NCBI GenBank assembly: GCA_038748775.1
Contig: JBCDIT010000002.1
Span: 372,001-436,000, forward strand
DNA: 64,000 bases
Direction: 5' to 3'
Source of the DNA: DAIQNV01 sp038748775
GTDB taxonomy: Bacteria > Planctomycetota > Phycisphaerae > Phycisphaerales > UBA1924
Translations under genes and position numbers: made by a program
The notes under the pieces: model-generated
Databases searched by the model: none
The model's input: the letters and a program-made list of their open reading frames with translations, nothing else
Told to the model about the DNA's origin: nothing
Part shown: piece by piece, positions 17,645 through 25,566 of the stretch
Position numbering within the stretch: position 1 is the first letter of the stretch
Layout of the letters: each line of letters opens with the position of its first letter

Positions 17645-18129
17645 CCGCGACCGGACCGGCGGCTCTGCCGATCGACGTTGAGCGTGTGCCCGGCCACGTG
17701 GAGCACGACGCGTTTCATCGCGAGTTCGTTCCGATGGAGTTCTTGACGCCTGTCCTTGAGTGGACGGTGGCGGTGATCAACTTCTCGGGCACGATCATCT
17801 TGTGTTGGGGCGTGGTGGCGGGCCTGATCGCGTTCTTCAAGATGGAGTTTCGCAAGTGCGGGCGGGGCGAGCTGGACCGGCTCCGCTTTCGTCTGAGGCA
17901 GACGGTCGGGTTTTATCTTCTGACCGGGCTTGAGCTGTTGATCGCGGCGGACATCATCGAGACCATGATCGAGCCAACGATCGAGCGGCTCGGGATCCTC
18001 GCCGGTGTCGCTGGCATTCGGATCGTCACGAGCTTTGCGTTGGGCAAGGAACTCGAGCACGGCGCAAAGGCTCTGGGCATCGACATGAACGAATCGGACG
18101 AGGCTGATCAGGGAAGGACCGAAGCATGA
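17641..18129 (+). CDS. DUF1622 membrane protein
   Basis: 162 aa. It overlaps the previous gene by ATGA and the next one by ATGA. The family pattern is LEWTVAVINFSGTIILCWGVVAGLIAF, then RFRLRQTVGFYLLTGLELLIAADIIETMI, then IRIVTSFALGKELEH, with three membrane segments. DUF1622 proteins are small inner-membrane proteins of unknown role. Here they sit with DUF2721 between two iron-sulfur fusion enzymes, which suggests a membrane-associated partner, though soluble enzymes on both sides leave the link open. Confidence 0.85.
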   Translation: MTATGPAALPIDVERVPGHVEHDAFHREFVPMEFLTPVLEWTVAVINFSGTIILCWGVVAGLIAFFKMEFRKCGRGELDRLRFRLRQTVGFYLLTGLELLIAADIIETMIEPTIERLGILAGVAGIRIVTSFALGKELEHGAKALGIDMNESDEADQGRTEA

Positions 18130-19007
18130 CACGCATCGACGCCGGCGCGCTCGACATCAGGCATGGGTTTAAGCGGTTCAGTGTGCAGAGCCTGATTCCC
18201 GCTTGGCGCGAGGCGCACTTTGCCGCCCAGGCCGCGGCTGAGCTTGGGAAGAGCTGGGGCGAGGAACAGGCGGACGACAGCCATTCGAGCTTTGCGTGGT
18301 TCCGGGGTGAGGACGGTCGAGGGCTGGAGGGCGTGCCTGCGGCCGGTGCCAAGCCTCACGTTGCGCGGCTGAAGTTTGAGGGCCTCGAACTGAGCGTGTT
18401 TGACGGGCATGGACGGACCATCGCTGACTTTGGACTGGCCGGTCACACGCTGACGGATGCGATGCAGTGGATCGATGGCGTGGCGACGCGCGAGCTGGGC
18501 CCGAGGAAGCAAGATGCGACGCCGGCGCCCGACCTGCCCGAGCACCCTGTCGGGAATGGCGCTGCTTTCACCGACGACCCGGACGGGTTCAACGACTTGG
18601 CGGACCTGTACGACGCGACGTATCTGTTGATCGAGAAGCTCCGCGATGGTGTACCGGCGTTCGATCATCCTCGCTGCTGGCCTCATCATTTCGACCTTGC
18701 GTCGCTCGCGGTGCTCGCGACCGACGACAGCGGGGCGATGGCGAAGACGGTCGGCGTGGGCATCACCCCGCCCGACTCGGTCAACGGGTCTGGGTATTGG
18801 TACGTCAGCCCTTGGGCGCGTGATGGTGTGGCCGGGTCGCCCTCGTACCCGGGGCTTGGGGTCGGGCGTTGGATCGATCGGGGGAGCGGCGTCTCGATGG
18901 CGGTGTTGCCGGTGACGGAGCTGTCGGGGGAGGGCGAGCGATCGGAGAAGCTCGCGGGATTCATCGCACAAGCCTTCAACGCCTGTACGGGGGCGCTCGA
19001 TGTCTGA
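18126..19007 (+). CDS. Unrecognised 293-aa protein of the double-Rieske operon
   Basis: It starts in the ATGA overlap with DUF1622 and overlaps the next gene by 8 nt, so it is firmly part of the operon. The sequence is soluble, without a signal peptide. Notable patches are HVARLKFEGLELSVFDGHG, HPRCWPHHFDLASLAVLA (possible His-based metal site), GVGITPPDSVNGSGYWYVSP and a C-terminal helix EKLAGFIAQAFNACTGALD. I recognise no family. The conserved-looking His/Trp-rich patch hints at ligand or cofactor binding. Confidence 0.85.
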   Translation: MTRIDAGALDIRHGFKRFSVQSLIPAWREAHFAAQAAAELGKSWGEEQADDSHSSFAWFRGEDGRGLEGVPAAGAKPHVARLKFEGLELSVFDGHGRTIADFGLAGHTLTDAMQWIDGVATRELGPRKQDATPAPDLPEHPVGNGAAFTDDPDGFNDLADLYDATYLLIEKLRDGVPAFDHPRCWPHHFDLASLAVLATDDSGAMAKTVGVGITPPDSVNGSGYWYVSPWARDGVAGSPSYPGLGVGRWIDRGSGVSMAVLPVTELSGEGERSEKLAGFIAQAFNACTGALDV

Positions 19008-21102
19008 TCAGACCAACGGATCGGCAAACGGTTCGGTCGAGAAGCTCGTCCAACTGACGTGGTACAAGGTTGCCGACAAAGACACGCTCCCCGAGGGCCG
19101 CGTGACGACGGTGACGGTGGACGGCGCCGGCACGAAGGCGAAGTCGATCGCGCTGACGCATTTTCAGGGCAAGTACGGCGCGCTCGACAACCACTGCCCC
19201 CACCAGGGCGGCCCGCTGGGCGAGGGCTCGATCGAGTGCGACGACTCTTCTGAACACGGCGGCGACTGCTACCTGCGGTGTCCATGGCACGGCTGGGACT
19301 ACCACCCGATCACCGGCAAGAGCCCGGGCGGGTTCGACGACGGTGTCGAGACCTACCCGGTCGAGGAGCGCGACGACGGGATCTACGTCGGTCTCGAGGT
19401 CGAGCCGGAGCACGTCCGGACCGTGACCGACGTGATGGCGGAGACGATGGTCAACTGGGGCGTGACCAGCGTCTTCGGGATGGTGGGGCACTCGAACCTG
19501 GGCCTTGCCGACGCGATCCGTCGGCAGACGCTCAAGGGCAAGCTTCAGTACTTCGGGATTCGGCACGAGGGAGCCGCGGCGTTCGCGGCCAGCGCGTTCG
19601 GCAAGCTGACTGGTCGTGTGGCGGGCTGCCTGACGATCGCTGGCCCCGGCGCAACAAACTTGCTGACCGGTTGCTGGGACGCGAAGGTCGATCGGGCGCC
19701 GCTGCTCGCTCTCACTGGGCAGGTGACGCAGCAGGTCTTTGGGCCAGGTGCGTTCCAGGAACTTCCGTTGAAGGACGCGTTCAGCTCGGTCGCGCCGTTC
19801 AGCCACCTGAGCCTGCCCGGGTCGAACCACGCGGAGCTGATGAGCCTCGCGATCAAGCATGCGACGGTCGAGCGGCAGGTGAGCCACATCATTTTCCCCG
19901 ACGACGTGCAGACGATGCGGGCGAAGGATGATGCTGAAGCCGGCTCGCCTGACGGACGCGTCGCGGCCCCGGAGATCCACCCGCCCAGGGACGCGCTCGG
20001 TCAGGCGCTCTCGATGCTCAAGGAAGCGAAGCGTCCGGTGATCATCGTCGGGCACGGCGCCCGCTTCGAGATGGCCGGTGTGATCGCGCTCGCCGAAGAA
20101 CTCAAGTGCCCGGTGCTCACGACGTTCAAGGGCAAGGGGCTGATCGGGGACCACCCCGACCCGGACATGCCCTCGCGCGTGGGGCATCGGTTGGGCGGAG
20201 GCGTCTTGGGACGCTCGGGCACACCCATCGCGAGCTGGTTCATGAACGAGAGCGATCTGCTGCTCGTCTTCGGCGCCAGCTTCAGCAACCACACCGGGAT
20301 CACGCCCAAGAAGCCGACGATCCAGGTCGACTACGACCGGATGAACCTGGGCAAGTTCCACGCCGTGGACGCGCCGGTGTGGGGCGAGGTGGGCGTGACC
20401 GCCCGGGCGATGCTCGACGCGGTCAAGGGCAACCACTCGAGCATCGACCACACCGACGAGATCGCGAAGCGCTGGGCGATCTGGCGCGAGGAAAAGAAGA
20501 GCCGGCTGAGCGACGACCGGGGTCAGGGCATCAACTCTGTGTCGATCTTCGATGCGATGAATCGGCTCGTGCCCGCCGACGCGATCATCGCGGTCGACGT
20601 CGGCAACAACACCTACAGCTTCGGTCGCTACTTTGAGGCGAGCGGGAAGCAGGCGGTCTTGATGTCGGGCTACCTGGGCTCGATCGGCTTCGGGTACCCG
20701 GCTGCGATGGGCGCGTGGGCCGCGACGAAGGCGCACGAGGTTTCGAGCGACGGGTTTTGGAACCAATTCAAAGACCGCCCCGTCGTGTGTGTGACCGGTG
20801 ACGGAGGGTTCGGCCAGTACCCCTGGGAGGTGAACACCGCTGTCTTGCACGGCATGAACCTCACGCACGTGCTCCTGCACAACGATGAGCTCGGGAAGAT
20901 CTCGAAGGAGCAGCGCGCCGGCGATTGGGACGTTTGGGCGACGAAGCTCACGAACCCGAACATCGCGGACTACGTGAACTCGTGCGGGGGGCTTGGGATC
21001 CGGGTGGAGAGCAAGGACGGGATCGGGGAGGCAATCGAGCGGGGGCTGGCGTATCCGGGGCCGGCGACGGTGGAGGTGATGACGGATGCGGAGTTGGTGT
21101 AA
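19000..21102 (+). CDS. Rieske [2Fe-2S] / thiamine-diphosphate enzyme fusion (pyruvate oxidase / acetolactate synthase fold)
   Basis: 700 aa. Residues about 15-135 are a Rieske domain: Cys66-x-His68 (NHCPHQGGPLGEG) and Cys94-x2-His97 (RCPWHGWDYHP). From about 142 to the end is a full three-domain ThDP enzyme: the PYR domain with catalytic Glu190 (RHEGAAAFAASAFG), the central domain (RPVIIVGHGARFEMAGVIAL), and the PP domain with GDG at about 600 and Asn about 28 residues on (HNDELGKI). The nearest known relatives by fold are pyruvate oxidase, glyoxylate carboligase and acetolactate synthase. No flavin domain is certain from reading. A covalently attached Rieske centre would let the hydroxyalkyl-ThDP intermediate be oxidised by one-electron steps. 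Substrate unknown. Confidence 0.9.
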   Translation: MSDQTNGSANGSVEKLVQLTWYKVADKDTLPEGRVTTVTVDGAGTKAKSIALTHFQGKYGALDNHCPHQGGPLGEGSIECDDSSEHGGDCYLRCPWHGWDYHPITGKSPGGFDDGVETYPVEERDDGIYVGLEVEPEHVRTVTDVMAETMVNWGVTSVFGMVGHSNLGLADAIRRQTLKGKLQYFGIRHEGAAAFAASAFGKLTGRVAGCLTIAGPGATNLLTGCWDAKVDRAPLLALTGQVTQQVFGPGAFQELPLKDAFSSVAPFSHLSLPGSNHAELMSLAIKHATVERQVSHIIFPDDVQTMRAKDDAEAGSPDGRVAAPEIHPPRDALGQALSMLKEAKRPVIIVGHGARFEMAGVIALAEELKCPVLTTFKGKGLIGDHPDPDMPSRVGHRLGGGVLGRSGTPIASWFMNESDLLLVFGASFSNHTGITPKKPTIQVDYDRMNLGKFHAVDAPVWGEVGVTARAMLDAVKGNHSSIDHTDEIAKRWAIWREEKKSRLSDDRGQGINSVSIFDAMNRLVPADAIIAVDVGNNTYSFGRYFEASGKQAVLMSGYLGSIGFGYPAAMGAWAATKAHEVSSDGFWNQFKDRPVVCVTGDGGFGQYPWEVNTAVLHGMNLTHVLLHNDELGKISKEQRAGDWDVWATKLTNPNIADYVNSCGGLGIRVESKDGIGEAIERGLAYPGPATVEVMTDAELV

Positions 21103-21105
21103 GAG

Positions 21106-21774
21106 GTGCGGAGCGGTCAGCGCCTCCTTCCGTGGCGGACAAGATCAGTCACGTTACGACCGATTCCGTTCTGCTTCGACTTGACGAAAGGCGGTGCCTT
21201 TGACATCGCTTTGCAACTCGCTCTCCCTTGGCTCGCGTTTTTGGCGGCATTCGCAACCTTCTTGCTCTTCGTAGTCTTCGCCGGCGGTTCGATTGTGGCT
21301 GTTGCCGCGATGCTCGTCTATTCGCTTGTTTTTGCGCTGTTTGGAATGCATGCGCTCGGCACGTGGAACCGCGTCCGCATCATGGATGACGGCGTAAGAC
21401 TGACCCAGCGTCGGTTTATCTGGGTGTTTCGTCGGATCAACATCGAGCCCAGATCGATCGTCGCTGCCGTCGTGCCGTGTCGATTCTCGCATCCGCGCTA
21501 TCGGCCTCGGTACAAGCGAAGGTGGAGCGCAGTGATCATCGCCGAGTCCGGGCTCGAAGCAGATCGCCACGTGGTTGTCGGCGTTCATCCAGACAAAGAC
21601 ACTGTGCTTGAGTGTGCTCGCGAGTCTGCGGCAGTTCTTGATGGAGAGTTCGGCCTGGAAGTTCAGCGCGTGCACGCGGACCGCCGCTTGTACGAGGGTC
21701 ACGCATCAAGGCAGTTCGGTCTTCGCCGGGTGGCGTGGTCTGAGCGGAGCGAAGCCCACGAAAGGACGGTGTGA
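21106..21774 (+). CDS. Possible small membrane protein ending in a repeat
   Basis: An open frame of up to 222 codons begins 3 nt after the Rieske-ThDP stop (GTG 21106); a TTG at about 21181 is an alternative start. It has two adjacent hydrophobic segments (ALPWLAFLAAFATFLLFVVFA and SIVAVAAMLVYSLVFALFG) and then a basic PH/YcxB-like soluble part (VRIMDDGVRLTQRRFIWVFRR). The last 15 codons are the 35-nt interspersed repeat (WSERSEAH), which suggests that the original 3' end was replaced. No family is certain. Confidence 0.5.
   Translation: MRSGQRLLPWRTRSVTLRPIPFCFDLTKGGAFDIALQLALPWLAFLAAFATFLLFVVFAGGSIVAVAAMLVYSLVFALFGMHALGTWNRVRIMDDGVRLTQRRFIWVFRRINIEPRSIVAAVVPCRFSHPRYRPRYKRRWSAVIIAESGLEADRHVVVGVHPDKDTVLECARESAAVLDGEFGLEVQRVHADRRLYEGHASRQFGLRRVAWSERSEAHERTV
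21726..21760 (+). repeat. 35-nt interspersed repeat, copy B
   Basis: Nearly identical (about four differences) to the reverse complement of 8390-8424. The core is GTGGTCTGAGCG then AGCGAAGCCCA. It forms the C-terminal codons of the preceding open frame. Confidence 0.6.
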
Positions 21775-21808
21775 ACGCGTTGTTCGGGTCGTTCGGCGTC
21801 TTGTGTTC

Positions 21809-21833
21809 GTGGCTGGAGCTGCGCTCCAACCAC
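21809..21833. repeat. Palindrome, 11-bp stem with one mismatch
   Basis: Arms GTGGCTGGAGC and GCTCCAACCAC around a TGC loop. It is not followed by a T run. Confidence 0.6.
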
Positions 21834-21969
21834 GGCACCCCATGTCTGGTGTCGGATTCACGCCATGGCAAGTTCTGAAGTGCTTTGACGAGTCGCGGGC
21901 GGGAACCCGGGGTGGGTGTCGGAGCGTGTGCGGGGTCGTGGTGAGCGGTCGGAGTCGCTCGGTGTTTCA

Positions 21970-21989
21970 CCGAGGGCTGCCGCCCTCGG
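21970..21989. repeat. Palindrome, perfect 8-bp stem
   Basis: Arms CCGAGGGC and GCCCTCGG around a TGCC loop. Confidence 0.6.
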
Positions 21990-22226
21990 CTCGTTTGGAG
22001 GGGTGCTCGCGCGGTTTGAGACCGTCGATACGCGCAAGGTGATCGGGCACGCGAAGCGCCGGTCAGCGTTCACGCCGTCAAAGGCAGGATTCGCCAAGGC
22101 GGGCGGGGTGTGGACGGTTCGGTCGAGGTCGCTTCCCATTAATGATCGCGGGCATGCCAAGGCAGCGAGAGCGTACATCTCGAGGCATCGAACGCAGGGG
22201 TGCGCCGTCTATGTTCGCGCCGCCCA

Positions 22227-22253
22227 AAGCCCAGGGATGACATCCCTGGGCTT
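22227..22253. repeat. Palindrome, perfect 13-bp arms
   Basis: Arms AAGCCCAGGGATG and CATCCCTGGGCTT around one central base, 38 nt upstream of the DASS transporter start. It could act as a terminator for upstream transcription, an operator or a dispersed palindromic element. Confidence 0.7.
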
Positions 22254-22291
22254 CGACCAATCACCCCATATCCGTGGTACCTTGACCGTCG

Positions 22292-23665
22292 ATGCGGAAG
22301 TCGATGCTCATCATCGGGCCATTGGGTGCCCTCATCTTGGGCCTCGGTCTTGCTCGCGCCGGCTTTGCCCCCGACATCGCATGGACCGCCGGCATCACCC
22401 TGCTTACCGCTCTGTGGTGGATCTTCGAGCCGATCCCGATCCCGGTAACGTCGCTCGTTCCGCTGGCGCTCTTCCCGACGGTGGGTGTGCTCGACTACAC
22501 GCAGGTCGGGGCGGCGTATGGGGACAAGCTGATCTTGCTCATGCTGGGCGGGTTCATGCTGTCGACCGCGATGGAGCGGAGCGGGGCGCACCGGCGGATT
22601 GCGCTCATGGCGGTGCGGACGCTGGGCGGGCAGAGCCCCAAGCGGCTCGTCATGGGCTTTATGGTGGCCGCGGCGACGCTGAGCATGTGGATCTCGAACG
22701 CGGCGACGACGCTCATGCTCTTGCCGATCGTGCTCGCGGTGGTGAGCAACGTCGGCGAAGGGCGGCTCAGGACGTCGCTCTTGCTGGGCGTCGCGTACGC
22801 GGCCAGCATCGGGGGGATCGCGACACCGATCGGGACGCCTCCGAACCTGGTGTTCATGGACCAGTACGGGAAGCTCGTGGGTGAAGAGCCGACGTTCCTT
22901 GAGTGGATGAGCTGGTCGCTCCCGATCGTGCTCATCATGCTTCCGATCGCGTGGCTCTGGCTGACGCGTGGGCTGAAGAGGGCCGAGGGGATCGAACTGC
23001 CCGAGGTCGGGACGTGGCGCACCGAAGAGGTGCGGACGTTGGCGGTGTTTGCCGTGACGGCTGTGCTCTGGATGACGAGGAAAGAGCCGTTCGGCGGGTG
23101 GACCGAACTGACGGGGCTGGTGAACACGCACGACAGCAGCGTGGCGCTCGCGGCGGTGGTCGCGATGTTTCTGATTCCCAATGGCAAGGGCGAGCGGCTG
23201 CTCGATTGGAAGTCGGCCTCGAAGATTCCATGGGATATCTTGCTGCTCTACGCCGCCGGGATCGCGATCGCTCGTGCGTTTACGAGCTCGGGGTTGAGCG
23301 ACGCGATCGGGGGTTCGCTCGAGGGCGTGACGGTGCTGCCGATCATCGTGATGATGGGGCTGCTCTGCCTGGGCGTGACGCTCTTGACCGAGGTGACGAG
23401 CAACACCGCGACGGCGAACGTATTGATGCCGGTGTTGGTCGCGGCGGCGGTGGCGAGTGAGATCGAGCCGCGGCTGATCATGGTGCCTGCGACGATCAGT
23501 TGCAGCTTCGCGTTCATGCTGCCGGTGGCGACGCCTCCGAACGCGGTGGTGTTCGGGGCGGGCGGGATTCGTATCTCGACGATGGCTCGGGAAGGCGTGG
23601 TGTTGAACCTGATCGGCGTCGTGGTCGTGTCGGCGGTGTGCTATGCGATGTTCGGGCGGGGGTGA
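22292..23665 (+). CDS. DASS (SLC13-type) sodium/anion symporter
   Basis: 457 aa from ATG 22292, with about 11-12 membrane segments. The two family SNT motifs are present: SNAATTLMLLP in the first half and EVTSNTATANVLMP in the second. PIGTPPNLVF and PVATPPNAVVFG are the matching Pro-rich turns. DASS transporters import dicarboxylates, tricarboxylates or sulfate with Na+. The spacing of the motifs is that of the carboxylate transporters (VcINDY-like), so a C4-dicarboxylate is the first guess. It is monocistronic. Confidence 0.9.
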   Translation: MRKSMLIIGPLGALILGLGLARAGFAPDIAWTAGITLLTALWWIFEPIPIPVTSLVPLALFPTVGVLDYTQVGAAYGDKLILLMLGGFMLSTAMERSGAHRRIALMAVRTLGGQSPKRLVMGFMVAAATLSMWISNAATTLMLLPIVLAVVSNVGEGRLRTSLLLGVAYAASIGGIATPIGTPPNLVFMDQYGKLVGEEPTFLEWMSWSLPIVLIMLPIAWLWLTRGLKRAEGIELPEVGTWRTEEVRTLAVFAVTAVLWMTRKEPFGGWTELTGLVNTHDSSVALAAVVAMFLIPNGKGERLLDWKSASKIPWDILLLYAAGIAIARAFTSSGLSDAIGGSLEGVTVLPIIVMMGLLCLGVTLLTEVTSNTATANVLMPVLVAAAVASEIEPRLIMVPATISCSFAFMLPVATPPNAVVFGAGGIRISTMAREGVVLNLIGVVVVSAVCYAMFGRG

Positions 23666-23966
23666 TGAGCCATATTTCTGTGGGTTTCGGGGCACACCAA
23701 CCGCATGAGTTTGCATTGTTTGTGGGGGGCAACCAAGGAAAATCGGGGGTCGCAACTTCGTCCGGGTCGAGGGGACTCAGGCCAGAATTGCACGCTCTTA
23801 TGGGGTGATTCCTCTTGTATGAGGCTCGTGCCCCCCGGTAACGGTTCACCGAGAGCGAGGGGGAAGGCGGATGTCTGTTGGATCTCCGTAGATACCTGAT
23901 GGAACTTACTTGATAGGTGAGTATCAATCCAAATTCAGATCTCCAAACACCCGTTCATACAGGTGT
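23666..23966. other. Gap with a hairpin over the PilZ start
   Basis: 301 nt without a gene. Just before the PilZ gene a CATAC / GTATG stem (23956-23969, loop AGGT) would fold the start codon into a hairpin. No riboswitch core is recognised. Confidence 0.35.
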
Positions 23967-24329
23967 ATGGGTGGAGACCAACGCCAGTTCGAACGCTTCG
24001 CGACGAAGGCGCCGGCGGACGTGATCGAGTTTGATGATGACCATGCCCCGAGAGTGTTGCGCGGGTGCACGGTGAGCGATCTGAGCCGTGGCGGGGTGTG
24101 CTTGACGGCGCCGACGCCGATCTACGTGGGTCGAAGCATGATCATCTCGCTCCGCACCGGGGATATCCGTCGGGTGTTCACCGGGGTCGCTCGGCACGCG
24201 ACGTACAAGAGAGGGACCTACTTGATCGGAGTCGAGTTCTGTGCGCTCGCGCACGTGCGTGATGTCGAGGGCACGATGAAGGAACTCGGGATCAACCCAT
24301 CTGCGCTTGCGGAGCAAGAGCAGCGCTGA
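23967..24329 (+). CDS. PilZ-domain protein
   Basis: 120 aa from ATG 23967. The start region RQFERFATKAPADVIEF and the later DLSRGGVCL give the R-x3-R and D-x-S-x2-G c-di-GMP signatures. HATYKRGTYLIGVEFC is the usual end of the beta barrel. It is a stand-alone PilZ effector, more canonical than the one at 10842. No strong Shine-Dalgarno precedes the ATG, and the start lies in a potential hairpin, so translation may be controlled or a different start used. Confidence 0.85.
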   Translation: MGGDQRQFERFATKAPADVIEFDDDHAPRVLRGCTVSDLSRGGVCLTAPTPIYVGRSMIISLRTGDIRRVFTGVARHATYKRGTYLIGVEFCALAHVRDVEGTMKELGINPSALAEQEQR

Positions 24330-24724
24330 CTTCGTCGTGAATCTGCGGGCGCTCGACGGGTGTGCAGCGATACATCAGCTTTGATCTTTGGAAGCGGCAC
24401 GTTGTTTGATCGTCGGGTTTGGGCTTCGCCGATCGGGAGCCACAAGCCGATGGCTCGAACGCGCTCGACGAGGATCTCACCCACTTCCGAAGCCGACCCG
24501 GGTTTCCGTTCTTGACGTAGAAATGTCGGCCCGGGCCGCTCGCCTGAGGCGATCAACTCCGCCGGCGGGTGGATCGTCCGTCTCGGCACCCCCGACTTCA
24601 TCGCGACTGCGCCGCGGCTTGGTCGGCTTCGGACAAGCCGTATGTCTCACCGGCGACACGACCGGAAGGCCGTATCGAGGTAGGCTCCGGCCGGACCGTT
24701 CGAGGCCTTTCTGCGAGGAAACCG
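24330..24724. other. Gap before the SDR gene
   Basis: 395 nt. A minus-strand frame (24292-24601) is open but matches no family I recognise. I see no RNA gene or strong hairpin. Confidence 0.3.
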
Positions 24725-25561
24725 ATGTCTGATGAGTCCTTCGGCAACGTGTTCGACCTTTCCGGTTCCGTCTGCGCTGTGATCGGGGCCACAGGCACCC
24801 TTGGCGGGGCGATCGCCCGGGGGCTCGCCGGCCACGGGGCAAGAGTGGCGGTCATCGGGCGTAGTGCCGATCGCGGAGAGGCCCGAGCATCGGAGATACG
24901 TTCGGCCGGTGGGCAGTGCGTCTTCGTGAAGGCCGACGCTGGCGATCGCGCCTCGCTCGAAGCTGCGGTGGCGACGCTCGAAGGCGAACTGGGCGAGTGC
25001 GACGTCCTCGTGAGCGCCGCCGGAGGGAACAGCCCCCGGGCGTCGGTGACCGAAGACCAGGTGATGTCCGAACTCCCGCTCGATGCGTGGCGCGATAACT
25101 TCGACACCAACCTCGTGTCGGGCGCCTTGCTCCCGGCGCAGGTCTTCGGGCACGCGATGGTCGAACGCGGCCGCGAAGGGCGCCCGGCGAGCATCATCAA
25201 CATCGCGAGCGTCGCGAGCCATATCCCCGTCTCGCGGGGCGTCGCGTACTCGGCGGCGAAGGCGGCGGTTGTGAACCTCTCGATGTTCCTCGCCCGCGAG
25301 TGGGCGCCGTCGAACGTGCGTGTGAACACGATCACGCCGGGCTTCTTCCCTGCGGAGCAGAACAAGGCGTTGCTGTTCAACGAAGATGGAACACCGACGC
25401 CCCGGGCTCAGCAGATCTTGGGGCACACCCCGGCCGGGCGGTTCGGGGAGCCGGACGAACTTATCGGCGCGGCCGTGTTCCTCGCGAGCCATCGCGCGAG
25501 CCGGTTCGTGACGGGGACCGACCTTCGCGTCGACGGTGGTTTCTTGGCGACCACGATCTGA
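24725..25561 (+). CDS. SDR oxidoreductase, D-mannonate oxidoreductase-like
   Basis: 278 aa from ATG 24725. The Rossmann motif is GATGTLGGAIA, NAG is replaced by SAAGGN, the catalytic Ser and YSAAK are at VASHIPVSRGVAYSAAK, and PGFFPAEQNKALLFNEDG follows the catalytic region. The insert with PGFFPAEQN and the terminal GHTPAGRFGEPDEL resemble SDR-type fructuronate reductases (UxuB/YjmF) that interconvert D-fructuronate and D-mannonate. The convergent neighbour 5 bp away is mannonate dehydratase, which supports this, but the substrate remains inferred. Confidence 0.8.
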   Translation: MSDESFGNVFDLSGSVCAVIGATGTLGGAIARGLAGHGARVAVIGRSADRGEARASEIRSAGGQCVFVKADAGDRASLEAAVATLEGELGECDVLVSAAGGNSPRASVTEDQVMSELPLDAWRDNFDTNLVSGALLPAQVFGHAMVERGREGRPASIINIASVASHIPVSRGVAYSAAKAAVVNLSMFLAREWAPSNVRVNTITPGFFPAEQNKALLFNEDGTPTPRAQQILGHTPAGRFGEPDELIGAAVFLASHRASRFVTGTDLRVDGGFLATTI

Positions 25562-25566
25562 CGGCT

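Larger units (their letters stand above)
21775..22291. other. Palindrome-rich intergenic region
   Basis: 517 nt without a convincing gene. It contains three separate hairpin-forming palindromes (21809-21833, 21970-21989, 22227-22253) and follows copy B of the 35-nt repeat. The density suggests a landing ground for small REP-like or MITE-like elements upstream of the DASS transporter. Confidence 0.5.

Noticed and set aside
24292..24601. Minus-strand open frame as a regulator gene
   Set aside because: No helix-turn-helix or ligand domain can be recognised, and the frame overlaps the PilZ gene end.
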